Origin: Rheinheimera oceanensis
GTDB lineage: Bacteria; Pseudomonadota; Gammaproteobacteria; Enterobacterales; Alteromonadaceae
DNA length: 64,000 nucleotides
NCBI RefSeq assembly: GCF_018831085.1
Contig: NZ_JAGPNM010000008.1
Span: 84,144-148,143, forward strand
Reading direction: 5' to 3'
The notes beneath the pieces are model-generated. The model had not been told where the DNA came from and searched no databases. It saw only the letters and a program-made list of their open reading frames with translations. Shown in pieces: positions 47,560 to 58,197 of this stretch. The translations under genes and the position numbers were made by a program. Positions within the stretch are counted from its first letter, which is position 1. The number at the start of each line of letters is the position of its first letter.

Positions 47560-50500
47560 ACTGTGGCTGCCTCTGCCTGCATTGCCGGTTTGCGCTTGCT
47601 GAACAGGCGGTCAAACCATAGGTACACCACCGGTGTGGTAAACAGAGTAAGTACCTGGCTTACCATTAAGCCGCCGACCATTACTAAACCCAGAGGCTGG
47701 CGCAACTCGGCACCGGAACCTGTGCCCAGCATCAGTGGTATAGCACCAAATAAGGCCGCTAATGTGGTCATCAGAATGGGCCTGAACCGCATCAACGCTG
47801 CCTGATAAATTGCTTCATCAGGCATTAACCCCTGATTACGCTGCGCATCGAGCGCAAAATCGACCATCATAATGCCGTTTTTCTTCACCAGGCCAATCAG
47901 CAGCACTATGCCGATCACTGCAATAAGATCCAGCGGCTGGCCGGTAATAAGTAAAGCCAGCAAGGCACCCACCGTAGCAGAGGGCAACGTAGATAAAATG
48001 GTTACCGGGTGGATCAGGCTTTCATACAAAATACCCAGCACAATATACATAGTCACTATAGCCGCCAGCACCAACCACAGCGTGTTGCTAAGCGACGCCC
48101 TGAATGCTTCAGCCGCGCCCTGAAACGTCAGCTCAACTTCGGGCGGCAGTTGCAGCTGTTGCTGCACCTGCTCAATAGCGGCAACTGCCTCACCCAGCGA
48201 ATAGCCGGGGGCCAGATTAAACGACAGCGTTATGGCCGGAAACTGCCCCTGCTGGTTAATCAGCAACCGGGCCGGCCGCTGGCTTACCGTTGCCACGGCC
48301 GATAACGGTACTGTGGCACCGCTGCTACTGGTAAGGTACAGTTTATCCAGCGCATCAATGCCGGTAACCTGTGCCGGATCAGCCTCCAGCACTATGCGGT
48401 ACTGATTAGCCTGGGTAAACAAGGTTGAAACCTGGCGCTGGCTGTAAGCACTTTGCAATACCGAGCTTATTTGTGCCACCGTCAGGCCAAGCCTGGCAGC
48501 AGCCGTGCGGTCAATATCGATATAAGCCTGCAACCCCTGCTGCTGAAAATCATGGGCAACTTCTGACAACTCCGGCCGTTGCTGCAAAGCACTGAATACA
48601 TCCGGCAGCCACTGGCTCAGCATTTCATGGTCTGGCGTGCTCAGGCTGAACTGATACTGGGTACGGCTTACTCTGTCTTCGATGCTAAGCTCCTGCACCG
48701 GCTGGAACCAGCCTTTAATACCGGGCACAGCCAGTACCTGTTGCTCGAGCTGATGTATTATTTGCACCGCCGATGCACTGCGCTCACCATGAGGTTTCAG
48801 GTTTACCAGAATACGGCCACTGTTAATACTGTTGTTATTGCCATCTACGCCGATAAAAGACGACAGGCTGCTAACGTCGGCATGCTGCAAAATATTCGCC
48901 GCCAGTTGTTGCTGACGCTGCGCCATAGCCTGAAACGAAATATCCTGCGGCGCCTCGGTGATAATTTGTATTACACCGCTATCCTGCACCGGGAAAAAAC
49001 CTTTAGGCACCATCATATACAAACCGGCTGTCAGGGCTACCGTTGCCAGCATACTGGCCATTGCCAGCCGCTGATGGCGCAGCACCCACTGCAACGCGCG
49101 GCCGTAGGCGTTAATTACCCGCTGCATGGTGCCGGGGTTATCTTTATCTGCGTGCGGCGGTAGTGCGGTCAGCATATGGGCACACAGCATTGGCGTAAGG
49201 GTTAACGACACCACTAATGAAATCAGTATTGCTACGGTCAGAGTAACGGCAAATTCATAAAACAACCGGCCTACTACATCGGCCATAAACAGCAGCGGGA
49301 TCAACACGGCAACCAGAGAAAAGGTTAATGAAATCAGTGTAAAGCCAATTTCTTTCGCGCCTTTAAGTGCAGCTTCCATCGGTGACGCGCCCTGCTCGCG
49401 GTGGCGGGCTATGTTTTCCAGCATTACGATGGCGTCATCTACCACAAAGCCGGTGGCAATAGTCAGTGCCATTAGTGTCAGGTTATTTACCGAAAAATCC
49501 AGCAGCAACATCACCGCAAAAGTACCAATAAGCGATAACGGCACAGCCAGGCTGGGAATAATGGTGGCCGGTATAGTACGCAAAAACACAAAGGTTACCA
49601 GGATCACCAGACAGACCGCAAAAATCAGCTCTTTTTGCACATCACGTACCGAAGCACGGATACTCAGGGTACGGTCGGTTAACACTGTTACATTCACCGC
49701 TGCCGGCATGGTGGAGGTAAGCTGCGGCAGCAGCGCCTGTACTCTGTTGGCAACTTCAATAACATTAGCGCCGGGTTGGCGCTGAATATTCAGCAGCACG
49801 GCCGGTTGCTCGTTGGCCCAGGCCGCCAGAAAACGGTCTTCAGCGCCTTGCTCTACCGTGGCAACATCTGCCAACCGCACCGGCGCATTGTCACGCCAGG
49901 CAATAATCAGTTGCTGATATTCGGCTATATCACGGATCTGATCATTAGCATCAAGCATGGTAGAGCGAAACGGGCCATCAAAGCTGCCCTTAGGTTGGTT
50001 GGTGTTGGCGGCGGCAATGGCGGTACGCAGGTTTTCCAGGCTTAAATCCATATTGGCCAATGCGGCCGGGTTGGCTTTTACCCTTATCGCCGGGCGCTGG
50101 CCACCAGCCAGGCTTACCATGCCCACGCCGGGCAGCTGCGCCAGCTTTTGTGCCATCCGGGTGTCAACTAAGTCGTACACCTGTGGCAGGCGCAACGTGT
50201 CAGACGTTACAGCCAGCGTAAGAATAGGCGCGTCGGCCGGGTTTACTTTGCGGTACACCGGTGGTGTGGGCAGATCGGATGGCAACAATGACGCAGCAGT
50301 GTTAATGGCTGCCTGTACCTCCTGCTCGGCCACGCCCATATCCACCACTAGCGCAAACTGCAATGTGATAACCGACGCTCCGGCTGAACTGCTGGATGAC
50401 ATTTGCTTTAAGCCGGGAATTTGTCCCAGCCGCCGCTCCAGCGGTGCGGTAACAGTACGCGCCATAATGTCGGGGCTGGCACCGGGGTTAAAACTAAACA

Positions 50501-50639
50501 CCTGAATAATAGGGTAATCTACCTGCGGCAATGCAGCTACCGGCAACTGCCGCCAACTGAGAATACCGGCTATCAATATCGCCAGCATCAATAGCGACGT
50601 AGCAACAGGCCGCAGTATAAAAGGGCGGGATAAATTCAT
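47556..50639 (-). CDS. RND multidrug efflux pump subunit, MdtB-like
   Basis: 1027 residues, paralogue of the following gene and similar in all motifs: N-terminal [22 protein letters not shown], periplasmic [19 protein letters not shown], proton relay [20 protein letters not shown] (about 392-411), and [23 protein letters not shown] in the second half. The lysine pair in the relay helix is present. Middle gene of an adaptor-RND-RND operon, as in mdtABC. No outer-membrane channel gene is here, so it would use TolC. Confidence 0.88.
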   Translation of the reverse strand: MNLSRPFILRPVATSLLMLAILIAGILSWRQLPVAALPQVDYPIIQVFSFNPGASPDIMARTVTAPLERRLGQIPGLKQMSSSSSAGASVITLQFALVVDMGVAEQEVQAAINTAASLLPSDLPTPPVYRKVNPADAPILTLAVTSDTLRLPQVYDLVDTRMAQKLAQLPGVGMVSLAGGQRPAIRVKANPAALANMDLSLENLRTAIAAANTNQPKGSFDGPFRSTMLDANDQIRDIAEYQQLIIAWRDNAPVRLADVATVEQGAEDRFLAAWANEQPAVLLNIQRQPGANVIEVANRVQALLPQLTSTMPAAVNVTVLTDRTLSIRASVRDVQKELIFAVCLVILVTFVFLRTIPATIIPSLAVPLSLIGTFAVMLLLDFSVNNLTLMALTIATGFVVDDAIVMLENIARHREQGASPMEAALKGAKEIGFTLISLTFSLVAVLIPLLFMADVVGRLFYEFAVTLTVAILISLVVSLTLTPMLCAHMLTALPPHADKDNPGTMQRVINAYGRALQWVLRHQRLAMASMLATVALTAGLYMMVPKGFFPVQDSGVIQIITEAPQDISFQAMAQRQQQLAANILQHADVSSLSSFIGVDGNNNSINSGRILVNLKPHGERSASAVQIIHQLEQQVLAVPGIKGWFQPVQELSIEDRVSRTQYQFSLSTPDHEMLSQWLPDVFSALQQRPELSEVAHDFQQQGLQAYIDIDRTAAARLGLTVAQISSVLQSAYSQRQVSTLFTQANQYRIVLEADPAQVTGIDALDKLYLTSSSGATVPLSAVATVSQRPARLLINQQGQFPAITLSFNLAPGYSLGEAVAAIEQVQQQLQLPPEVELTFQGAAEAFRASLSNTLWLVLAAIVTMYIVLGILYESLIHPVTILSTLPSATVGALLALLITGQPLDLIAVIGIVLLIGLVKKNGIMMVDFALDAQRNQGLMPDEAIYQAALMRFRPILMTTLAALFGAIPLMLGTGSGAELRQPLGLVMVGGLMVSQVLTLFTTPVVYLWFDRLFSKRKPAMQAEAATV

Positions 50640-50648
50640 TACCGCCCC

Positions 50649-51803
50649 TTAACCGGCAGCAACCGGTTGGTCGGTAATCACCTCAACTGCACGGCCCGGC
50701 CTTAACCTGTCCAGCCCTTCCAGCACCACCAGATCCCCGGTTTGCAGGCCGTCCTCCACCGCCACCATGCCATTATCTGTGGCACCCAGTTTAACCTGGC
50801 GAATTTGCGCTTTGTTTTGCTCAATAACATACACATAATTACCGGCAGAGCCGTACTGCACCGCATCTTGCGGAATCGTAACTGCGCCTTGCTGCACCGC
50901 TACATTCAGCCTTACATTGACAAACTGGTTAGGGAACAGCTCTTCCTGCGCGTTAGCAAATTCGGCTTTTAGCCGCAAGGTACCGGTAGCAGCATCAATC
51001 TGGTTATCCAGTGTCGTAAGCGCCCCCTGGCTGAGTAACTGCCGTTCAGATCTGTCCCAGGCTTCCACTGTTAATGTTTCACCCTGGCGTACGGCATCGC
51101 GTACCTGCAATAACTGGCTTTCAGGAATGGCAAACAATACTGCAATAGGTGAGCTTTGCGTAATAGTGACCAACCCTTCGGTGTTATTGGCCTGAATAAG
51201 GTTACCCGGATCAACCCGGCGTAACCCCAAACGGCCACTGATAGGCGCATGAATACGGGTGTAAGACAATTGCAGTTTGGCTGCGTCAATCTGTGCCTGA
51301 TTCGATTTTATCGTACCTTTGAGCTGTGCAACCAAAGCCTGCTGCTGATTGTACTGCTGCGCCGAAATAGAGCTTTGCTCACGCAGTTTGCTATACAGTT
51401 GTAAATCGGCTTCAGCATTTTTTAGCTGCGCCAGATTTTGTTCCAGTTGGCCCTGGGCTTGTGCCAGCTGAATTTGATAATCGGCCTGATCAATCTCTGC
51501 CAGCAACTGGCCCTGTGCAACCTTGTCGCCTTCAGTAAAGGCTATTTTCTGCAGTGTTCCGGTTACCCGGCTTTGCACTACTACAGTATTTAGTGGCGTA
51601 ACCGTACCAATGGTTTTTATCTGTACCCGTAAATCGGCGGCATCGGCCATTACTACCCGCACAGGAACCGGCATTGCCCAGGGGTTCATTTGCCTGGCTG
51701 GCGCTGCTGTCGGGTTGCCCGCTTTTGGCCATAGAAAATAAGCTGCAGTTGCAACTACTACCACTACACCTGCCACCAACAAAGGTTTCTTCAGCAACGC
51801 CAT
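50649..51803 (-). CDS. RND efflux periplasmic adaptor (MdtA-like membrane fusion protein)
   Basis: 384 residues: an N-terminal membrane anchor (about 8-26), a lipoyl-type barrel in two halves (VVQSRVTGTLQKIAFTEGDKV and ISGRLGLRRVDPGNLIQANN), an alpha hairpin (about 115-195; QLAQAQGQLEQNLAQLKN), and beta-barrel and membrane-proximal domains to the end. It links the RND pump to the TolC-type channel. First gene of the operon, 9 bases before the MdtB-like gene. Confidence 0.92.
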   Translation of the reverse strand: MALLKKPLLVAGVVVVVATAAYFLWPKAGNPTAAPARQMNPWAMPVPVRVVMADAADLRVQIKTIGTVTPLNTVVVQSRVTGTLQKIAFTEGDKVAQGQLLAEIDQADYQIQLAQAQGQLEQNLAQLKNAEADLQLYSKLREQSSISAQQYNQQQALVAQLKGTIKSNQAQIDAAKLQLSYTRIHAPISGRLGLRRVDPGNLIQANNTEGLVTITQSSPIAVLFAIPESQLLQVRDAVRQGETLTVEAWDRSERQLLSQGALTTLDNQIDAATGTLRLKAEFANAQEELFPNQFVNVRLNVAVQQGAVTIPQDAVQYGSAGNYVYVIEQNKAQIRQVKLGATDNGMVAVEDGLQTGDLVVLEGLDRLRPGRAVEVITDQPVAAG

Positions 51804-52021
51804 TTTCCGTAAGTCCTGTAACCTGAGTAAAATCCGCGCTTACTATAAGTTAGCGTTAACATAGGCTCAACGCGGTAAACGTCAAGATTAGGTAAAGATT
51901 GTCAGCATTTCGGCAGAACACTACTTTAGCGCGTTAAATAACTTAACTGCAGTACCAGATTAGGCAATAACGGTGTTTTTCTTTACACTCAAACAGCGTT
52001 AAAACAAAACAGGAACAATTT

Positions 52022-53020
52022 ATGCGTATTTTAACTGCTATTGTTGCCACGGCTATGGCTTATGTTTTATCGGTCCCGGTATTTGCCCAAACCTCTTATG
52101 GCCCGCGGCTTGAGGGCTTTGACTATCCGTTTGAGGTAAAAAACTACCAGTTGCTAACTCAGGGCCAAAAGCTGGAAATGGCCTATATGGATGTTGCTCC
52201 TGCGACAACAGCTAACGGCAAAACCGCCGTACTATTGCATGGCAAAAACTTTTGTGCTGCCACCTGGCAAGCCAGTATTAAGGTGCTGACCGGGCAAGGT
52301 TACCGCGTGGTAGTGCCTGATCAGATCGGTTTTTGCAAATCCAGCAAGCCACAGGGATATCAGTTTAGTTTGGCACAATTAGCCGCTAATACGCACAGTT
52401 TACTAAACAGTATTGGCGTTACCCGGCCGGTTGTTATCGGCCATTCTATGGGCGGTATGCTAACCGCGCGTTATGCGCTGCAATACCCACACGACGTGGA
52501 AAAAATTGTGCTGGTTAACCCTATCGGGCTGGAAGACTGGCAGGCTGAAGGCGTGCCTTATGCCACTATCGACGCCCTGTATGCTAACGAACTAAAAACC
52601 AGCTTCGACAGTATTAAAGCGTATCAGCTGAAGTTTTATTACGACGGCAACTGGAAACCAGAGTATGAGCAATGGGTAAATATGCAGGCCGGGCTTTACG
52701 CAGGCGCAGGTAAAAACATAGTGGCAATGAACCAGGCTCAAACCTTTGAGATGATATTTACCCAGCCGGTAGTACACGAATTTGCCAATATCCGCGTACC
52801 GGCAGTACTGATTATTGGCGGAAAAGATCGCACCGCACCAGGCGCCAACCGCGCCAGTAAAGAGCTTGCAGCCAAACTGGGTAACTACCCACAACTGGGC
52901 CAGGCCGCTGCTAAAGCCATGCGGGCAACGCTGGTGGAACTGCCTAAGCTGGGCCATTCGCCGCAGGTAGAAGCTGAACAGGAATTTCATCAGGTGTTAC
53001 TAAAGCACCTGGCAGACTAA
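52022..53020 (+). CDS. Secreted alpha/beta hydrolase
   Basis: 332 residues with a Sec signal (first ~22 residues, ending PVFA). Fold and catalytic triad: nucleophile S142 in VVIGHSMGGML, Asp in IIGGKDRTAP, and His in LPKLGHSPQVE. The LLHGKNFCAATW stretch supplies the oxyanion hole. Resembles proline iminopeptidase- and epoxide-hydrolase-like esterases, but the substrate cannot be named. A terminator follows and the gene appears monocistronic, so it may not be part of the glucan locus next to it. Confidence 0.85.
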   Translation: MRILTAIVATAMAYVLSVPVFAQTSYGPRLEGFDYPFEVKNYQLLTQGQKLEMAYMDVAPATTANGKTAVLLHGKNFCAATWQASIKVLTGQGYRVVVPDQIGFCKSSKPQGYQFSLAQLAANTHSLLNSIGVTRPVVIGHSMGGMLTARYALQYPHDVEKIVLVNPIGLEDWQAEGVPYATIDALYANELKTSFDSIKAYQLKFYYDGNWKPEYEQWVNMQAGLYAGAGKNIVAMNQAQTFEMIFTQPVVHEFANIRVPAVLIIGGKDRTAPGANRASKELAAKLGNYPQLGQAAAKAMRATLVELPKLGHSPQVEAEQEFHQVLLKHLAD

Positions 53021-53054
53021 GCGCATTAAAAGCTTCCCCCCTTATTACGCTAAT

Positions 53055-53085
53055 AGCAGCAGCTTTTTTCAAGCTGCTGCTTTTT
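53055..53085 (+). terminator. Intrinsic terminator of the alpha/beta hydrolase gene
   Basis: AGCAGCAGCTT (53055-53065) pairs perfectly, 11 bp, with 53071-53081 and is followed by five T. Confidence 0.9.
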
Positions 53086-53338
53086 ACATATCATTTGGCA
53101 GAAACTATCGAACAACTCATGATCCGCTTTAGCATGCTCTGAAGCACTAACGCAGAGCAACGGCATCATTTTTCCCAAGCCATCGCAATCAGCTGCAATC
53201 ATTTGTATTTAAAATAGAAAATGACAACCCAGCAGTATCAAGCCGACACACTGCACCAACACGAATCAGCCGCGCTGCAATATTGTGCAGCTTTTTACTG
53301 CTGATGTATTGACCTTATGGCATTAATCAACTACCTTT

Positions 53339-53394
53339 TGTAAGCGCTTACATTATAAGTTTTAACCACAAGATTAAAAATGTAAGCGCTACCA
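53339..53394 (+). promoter_or_regulatory. Double LacI-family operator before the TonB receptor gene
   Basis: TGTAAGCGCTTACA (53339-53352) is a perfect 14-base palindrome with the CG-centred core of LacI-family operators; a second, half-degenerate copy (TGTAAGCGCTACCA) lies at 53381-53394. Between the terminator at 53085 and this point the 250 bases are A/T-rich and hold no gene. The receptor's promoter is expected between or around the copies. A third copy is at 63025. Confidence 0.75.
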
Positions 53395-53440
53395 AATAAC
53401 TAAAACGATTACACACTCAGCAAAACACGGGAGAAAGGGT

Positions 53441-56386
53441 ATGAACCACACACGTTTCAAACTATCGCGTCTGGCGATAAGTTTGTCACTTATTACAGGC
53501 GCCGGTGTTATGGCCCCTGTTTACGCGAATGACGAAACAGCACAAACTACTGAAGTTGAAGTTATACAGGTTACCGGTATTCGCGGCAGTTTAGCTAAGT
53601 CGATGGATATTAAACGTGAGTCAACCGGGGTAGTGGATGCTATAACGGCAGAAGACATTGGTAAATTCCCGGACACTAACCTTGCTGAGTCGTTGCAACG
53701 TATTACCGGTGTATCAATTGACCGTTCAAATAACGAAGGTAGTCGCATTACTGTACGCGGCTTTGGCCCTGAGTTTAACCTGGTGACATTAAATGGCCGC
53801 CAGATGCCTACCACCGGCGGTGGCCGTTCGTTTGATTTTGGCAATATAGCCACCGAAGGTGTCAGCGGCGTGCAAGTACATAAAACCGCCCGCGCCGACG
53901 TGCCCAGCGGCGGTATTGGTGCCACGGTAAATATATCTACCGCAAGACCCCTGGACAACCCGGGCCTGAAAGCTTCGGTTGGCGTAAAAGCCGTACATGA
54001 TACCTCTAACGAGGTTGGCGACGATTTTACACCGGAAGTGTCTGCCATTTTCAGCAACACCTTCGCTGATGAGAAATTTGGTATTTTGCTGTCAGGCTCT
54101 GTGCAGGAGCGTAACAACCGCGCTGAAGGTATGGCCGTAGATAACTGGATCCCCAATGTCGATCTGTCAAACTCGCCTAACCTGCAGCTTACCGACAACA
54201 ACCAGCGTGCTGATGGCAATACCTGGTATCCGCAAAATGCCGGTTACGAAATTCTGGATAATGACCGTAAACGTACCAACGGCCAGTTGGTTATGCAGTT
54301 TGCACCAACCGATAAATTTAAAGCCACACTGGATTACACCTATTCAAAAACTGAACTGGATGTAGAACGGGTAGGCTTTGGTGTCTGGTTTAATAACGGC
54401 GGTAACGTACAAAGCGCCACTATTAATGAAAACGGCACTTACGTTAATATGACAGAAGTAAATGGCGACTATGCCACTAACCTGAACCGCAATGGCTCTG
54501 CCAGCGAGAATAAATCGCTTGGTCTGAATCTGGAATGGCAGGTTACTGATGCCCTAAGCCTGGAGCTGGATTATCACAGCTCAGAAGCAGTAAGTATGGG
54601 CACAGGCCTTGGCCATGATGCCTATATGATTATTGGTAACACTTCATGTGACTGGTGCGACAACCCAACGGCCAATCTTGAAACAAAAACCGCTAACTTT
54701 ACCTCTGGTGGTATTCCGGTAATCGACTTCACGCTTACAGGCGGTCAGCCAGAACTGCTGCCCCAGGATATGGGTTCATTATTTGGTGGTGTCAGCAAAA
54801 ATGAAGACAAAAACAAAATGGACCAGTTGCAGCTAAAAGGCCAATGGCTTAATAGCAGTGACAGCGCTTTGGTCAGTTTTGACTTTGGGGCAACCTATAC
54901 CGATATGTCATTCCGCTCTACCAACGCTTACTCTGGGCAACTGGCAGCAGGTTGGTGGCTGTGGTCAGCTGACTGGTATCCGGACGATATGTTTTACCGC
55001 GTTGATACCAGCGGTTTACTTGACAAGTTCTCTGGTGGTGGCCGCGATAAGAAGATTAATTATTTCTATATGGCTGACTTCTACGATATTGTAAATATCG
55101 CCGAAGGGATTGATTGTGACCACCCGGATGCAGGCATTGGCGCCTGCAGCTGGCCAGAAGAATTAGGTGGTGTATTTAGCGCCGGCCCGATTGATGATGA
55201 CCACAGAGTAAAAGAAGAGACTGTTGCACTGTATACCCAAGCCCGGTTTGAAACCGAGTTTAACGGTATGCCGGTGAATATCACCACAGGCTTGCGTTAC
55301 GAGCAAACCGATGCTACTGCAAACAGTTTAGAACGCCCGGCAGTCAGCATGCAGTGGGTAAACGGCAACGAGTGGGCTTATACTTATGCTACCGACCGTA
55401 CTTTCTCTGAAGGTAACGGTAAAACCCGTGAGTTCCTGCCTAATGTTGATATGAACATTGAGATTGCTGATGATCTGATTAGCCGTTTTTCTTACAGCCG
55501 TTCGTTAACACGGGCACCGGTGGGAGCTTTGCGCTCTACTACCACTTTTGCAGGCAACCCTAAAGTGGGCCAGCGTAAAGTGTCTGTTGGCAATCCGGCG
55601 TTAAAACCTTATACCGCCGACAATATCGATTTATCGCTGGAGTATTACTACCAGCCGGGCAGTTATGCATCTGTGGGTTACTATCGTAAGCAGGTAGAAA
55701 ACTTTCTGGTCAATACCACTACTGAGGAAACTCTGGCGGGCATCCGTGACCCCTTTATTGGCCCACGCGCAGATCAAGCTATAGCTGATTTGGTAGCAGA
55801 AGGTTTGCAACCTACGGATCAGGCTATTCATGACCGTATCAATGCAAACCAGGGCACACCGCAAGGTACTCCGATTACCGGCGATGAAAATGATCCGCTG
55901 ACCATCTTCTCTGTTGCGCGTGACACTAACGTCGAAACTGCTAATCTGTGGGGCTGGGAGTTAGCTGCACAGCATATGTTTGGTGAAACAGGTTTCGGTG
56001 TACAGGCTAATGCTACCTTTGTATATGGTGATGTTGAAGCGGATCGCAATGCTATTGGTTACCAGTTTGCACTACCCGGCTTAAGCGATTCTGCTAACCT
56101 TTCATTAATTTATGAAAATTATGGCTTGTCGGTACGGGTATCTTATAACTGGCGTGACGAATTTCTTACCGGTTTTGATCAGCATCAGGCGCCGGTATTT
56201 ACCGAGTCGTATGGGCAATGGGATATTAACGTAAATTATGCCGTAACCGACAACCTGACGGTATTTGTAGAAGGGTTAAACATTACCGAAGAAACCCAGC
56301 GTACCTATGTGCGCTTTCCGGAGCAGTTCCTGCGCGGATATCAGTATGGTGCCCGTTACAATTTAGGCGTACGTTATACCTTTTAA
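53441..56386 (+). CDS. TonB-dependent receptor of the glucan locus
   Basis: 981-residue outer-membrane receptor with a signal peptide (to about residue 29, ANDETA), a TonB-box region (EVEVIQVTGIR), a plug domain (about 45-165; VDAITAEDIGKFPDTNLAESLQRITGVSI, RGFGPEFNLVTLNGR), and a 22-strand barrel ending in LGVRYTF with the terminal Phe. Receptors of this TIGR01782 type serve carbohydrate uptake in Alteromonadales; gene context suggests beta-glucan oligosaccharides. Strong Shine-Dalgarno GGGAGAAAGGG before the ATG. Two operators precede it. Confidence 0.92.
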   Translation: MNHTRFKLSRLAISLSLITGAGVMAPVYANDETAQTTEVEVIQVTGIRGSLAKSMDIKRESTGVVDAITAEDIGKFPDTNLAESLQRITGVSIDRSNNEGSRITVRGFGPEFNLVTLNGRQMPTTGGGRSFDFGNIATEGVSGVQVHKTARADVPSGGIGATVNISTARPLDNPGLKASVGVKAVHDTSNEVGDDFTPEVSAIFSNTFADEKFGILLSGSVQERNNRAEGMAVDNWIPNVDLSNSPNLQLTDNNQRADGNTWYPQNAGYEILDNDRKRTNGQLVMQFAPTDKFKATLDYTYSKTELDVERVGFGVWFNNGGNVQSATINENGTYVNMTEVNGDYATNLNRNGSASENKSLGLNLEWQVTDALSLELDYHSSEAVSMGTGLGHDAYMIIGNTSCDWCDNPTANLETKTANFTSGGIPVIDFTLTGGQPELLPQDMGSLFGGVSKNEDKNKMDQLQLKGQWLNSSDSALVSFDFGATYTDMSFRSTNAYSGQLAAGWWLWSADWYPDDMFYRVDTSGLLDKFSGGGRDKKINYFYMADFYDIVNIAEGIDCDHPDAGIGACSWPEELGGVFSAGPIDDDHRVKEETVALYTQARFETEFNGMPVNITTGLRYEQTDATANSLERPAVSMQWVNGNEWAYTYATDRTFSEGNGKTREFLPNVDMNIEIADDLISRFSYSRSLTRAPVGALRSTTTFAGNPKVGQRKVSVGNPALKPYTADNIDLSLEYYYQPGSYASVGYYRKQVENFLVNTTTEETLAGIRDPFIGPRADQAIADLVAEGLQPTDQAIHDRINANQGTPQGTPITGDENDPLTIFSVARDTNVETANLWGWELAAQHMFGETGFGVQANATFVYGDVEADRNAIGYQFALPGLSDSANLSLIYENYGLSVRVSYNWRDEFLTGFDQHQAPVFTESYGQWDINVNYAVTDNLTVFVEGLNITEETQRTYVRFPEQFLRGYQYGARYNLGVRYTF

Positions 56387-56410
56387 ACAGCACGTCTTTT
56401 ACTAAACCAG

Positions 56411-56436
56411 AAAGCCGCTGTGATAAGCGGCTTTTT
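56411..56436 (+). terminator. Terminator or attenuator after the TonB receptor gene
   Basis: AAGCCGCT (56412-56419) pairs with AGCGGCTT (56426-56433), then four T. It stands between the receptor gene and SapC, 84 bases apart, so downstream genes would be expressed by readthrough or from their own promoter. Confidence 0.78.
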
Positions 56437-56469
56437 GTTAGTTATCAGCACAAAACCCAGGGAGAGATA

Positions 56470-57183
56470 ATGGCCAACCACGCTGTGCTGGACAATATCA
56501 GCCATAAAGATATAAAAATTATTACCCAAAGTGGCAGCGCTTACGGCGACAATGTCAGCCTTAGCACGGCCTTTATCAGTGAATTTATGCAGTTGCAAAG
56601 CTGGTATCCGCTGTTTTTCCGCCACAATACGGAGCTGAATAACTTTGAGCCGGTGGTATTACTGGGTGTAAAGCCCGGCCAAAATCTGTTTTTACAGGGC
56701 GATAGCTGGCAAAGTGGTTATATACCGCTGAGTATACAGCGCCAGCCATTTTTAATCGGCTTTCAGCAGCAGCTGCATAACGGTGTACCGCAACAGGTAC
56801 CGGTGGTATGTATAGATCTGGACCACCCGCGGGTTAGTTTAACGCAAGGCGAAGCGGTATTTTTACCGCACGGTGGTAACAGCCCGTTGCTGGAACATAT
56901 CAGCACTGTTTTGCAACATATCCAGCAGGGGCACCTGGCTAATCAGGCATTTTGTGCCATGTTAAGCCAGTTAAATTTGCTGCAAAGCCTGACGCTGGAA
57001 CTGAGTTATCAGGGCGCGGTGCATAAAGTTGGCGGTTTATATAATATTGACCGGCAGCAGCTTAGCCAGCTAAACGCAGCACAATTACAGCAATTGCACC
57101 AGCACGGTTATCTGGAAGCTATTTATCTGCTGCTGGCATCGCAGGCCAATATCAGCAAAATGCTGACTATGATGCAGGCATAA
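56470..57183 (+). CDS. SapC-family protein
   Basis: 237 residues of the SapC family, cytoplasmic, no signal peptide. The recognisable part is FISEFMQLQSWYPLFFRHNTELNNFEPVVLLGVKPGQNLFL and YIPLSIQRQPFLIGFQ (about 35-115). The name comes from a Campylobacter gene set next to surface-layer genes; its function is not settled. In marine gammaproteobacteria SapC genes often follow a TonB receptor and precede a cupin-like gene, exactly as here. Confidence 0.85.
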   Translation: MANHAVLDNISHKDIKIITQSGSAYGDNVSLSTAFISEFMQLQSWYPLFFRHNTELNNFEPVVLLGVKPGQNLFLQGDSWQSGYIPLSIQRQPFLIGFQQQLHNGVPQQVPVVCIDLDHPRVSLTQGEAVFLPHGGNSPLLEHISTVLQHIQQGHLANQAFCAMLSQLNLLQSLTLELSYQGAVHKVGGLYNIDRQQLSQLNAAQLQQLHQHGYLEAIYLLLASQANISKMLTMMQA

Positions 57184-57198
57184 TCAGGTGAGTTAAAC

Positions 57199-58197
57199 AT
57201 GCAGGCAATTGACGAAGCAGATTACACCGGTGGCAATATCAGTAGCTTACTGGCAAATCGCACCACACCTTTGGTACTACGTGGCCTGGTACAACACTGG
57301 CCGCTGGTGCAGCAGGCACAGCAATCTGATACCGCGGCAGCAGCCTATCTGCAAAGTTTTGTTGCGGATGTGCCGGTGCAGGCATTTTTTGCAGAGCCCG
57401 CAGCAAAAGGCCGTTTTTTTTATAATGATGACCTGACCGGGTTTAATTTTCAGCAGCGTCAGACCAAACTTAACAGTGTGCTAAGCAGCATACTGCAGCA
57501 TAGCGGGCAAGACAATGCGCCGGTGTTTTATATGGGCTCAACTACCGCAGATTACTGTGTACCGGGGCTAACAGCACAAAACACGCTGGCACTGGACAAC
57601 ATTAATCCGCTGATCAGCGTCTGGCTGGGTAACCGTAGCCATGTGGTTGCGCATTATGACGTGCCGGACAACATTGCCTGTGTAGCGGCCGGGCAGCGGC
57701 GTTTTACCCTCTTTGCACCTGAGCAAATAGCCAACTTATATATAGGCCCGCTTGAATTCACCCCCGCCGGACAACCTGTAAGCATGGTAGATTTTCGCCA
57801 GCCGGATTTTGCCCGCTATCCACGCTTTCGTCAGGCCCTGCAGCATGCGCTCACGGCCGAACTGGGTGCCGGCGATGCCATTTTTATCCCTTCAATGTGG
57901 TGGCATCAGGTAGACAGCTTAAGTGATCTGAATTTACTGATTAACTACTGGTGGCGGCAAACCCCGGCTTACTGCGGTTTACCCACCGACGCATTGCTGC
58001 ATGCCATGCTAAGCATACGTGACTTACCACCGGCCCAGCGTAAAATCTGGCAGCAACAGTTTGAGCACTATGTGTTTAATGCCAACGACGATACCGCCGC
58101 ACATTTACCGGCAGATAAACGCGGCATACTGGGGCCGATGCTGGAGCAAACGGCACGTAAGCTACGTGCCATGCTGCTGAGCCGGTTAAACCGTTAG
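57199..58197 (+). CDS. Cupin-like (JmjC-type) domain protein
   Basis: 332 residues with a cupin_8/JmjC beta-barrel: metal-binding H-x-D in VVAHYDVPDN (about 151-160) and the second histidine in FIPSMWWHQVDS (about 232-243). FeII/2-oxoglutarate-dependent oxygenase is possible. Starts 15 bases after SapC, in one operon. The stop overlaps the convergent GH16 gene by 4 bases. Substrate unknown; related genes occur beside TonB receptors in carbohydrate loci. Confidence 0.85.
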   Translation: MQAIDEADYTGGNISSLLANRTTPLVLRGLVQHWPLVQQAQQSDTAAAAYLQSFVADVPVQAFFAEPAAKGRFFYNDDLTGFNFQQRQTKLNSVLSSILQHSGQDNAPVFYMGSTTADYCVPGLTAQNTLALDNINPLISVWLGNRSHVVAHYDVPDNIACVAAGQRRFTLFAPEQIANLYIGPLEFTPAGQPVSMVDFRQPDFARYPRFRQALQHALTAELGAGDAIFIPSMWWHQVDSLSDLNLLINYWWRQTPAYCGLPTDALLHAMLSIRDLPPAQRKIWQQQFEHYVFNANDDTAAHLPADKRGILGPMLEQTARKLRAMLLSRLNR

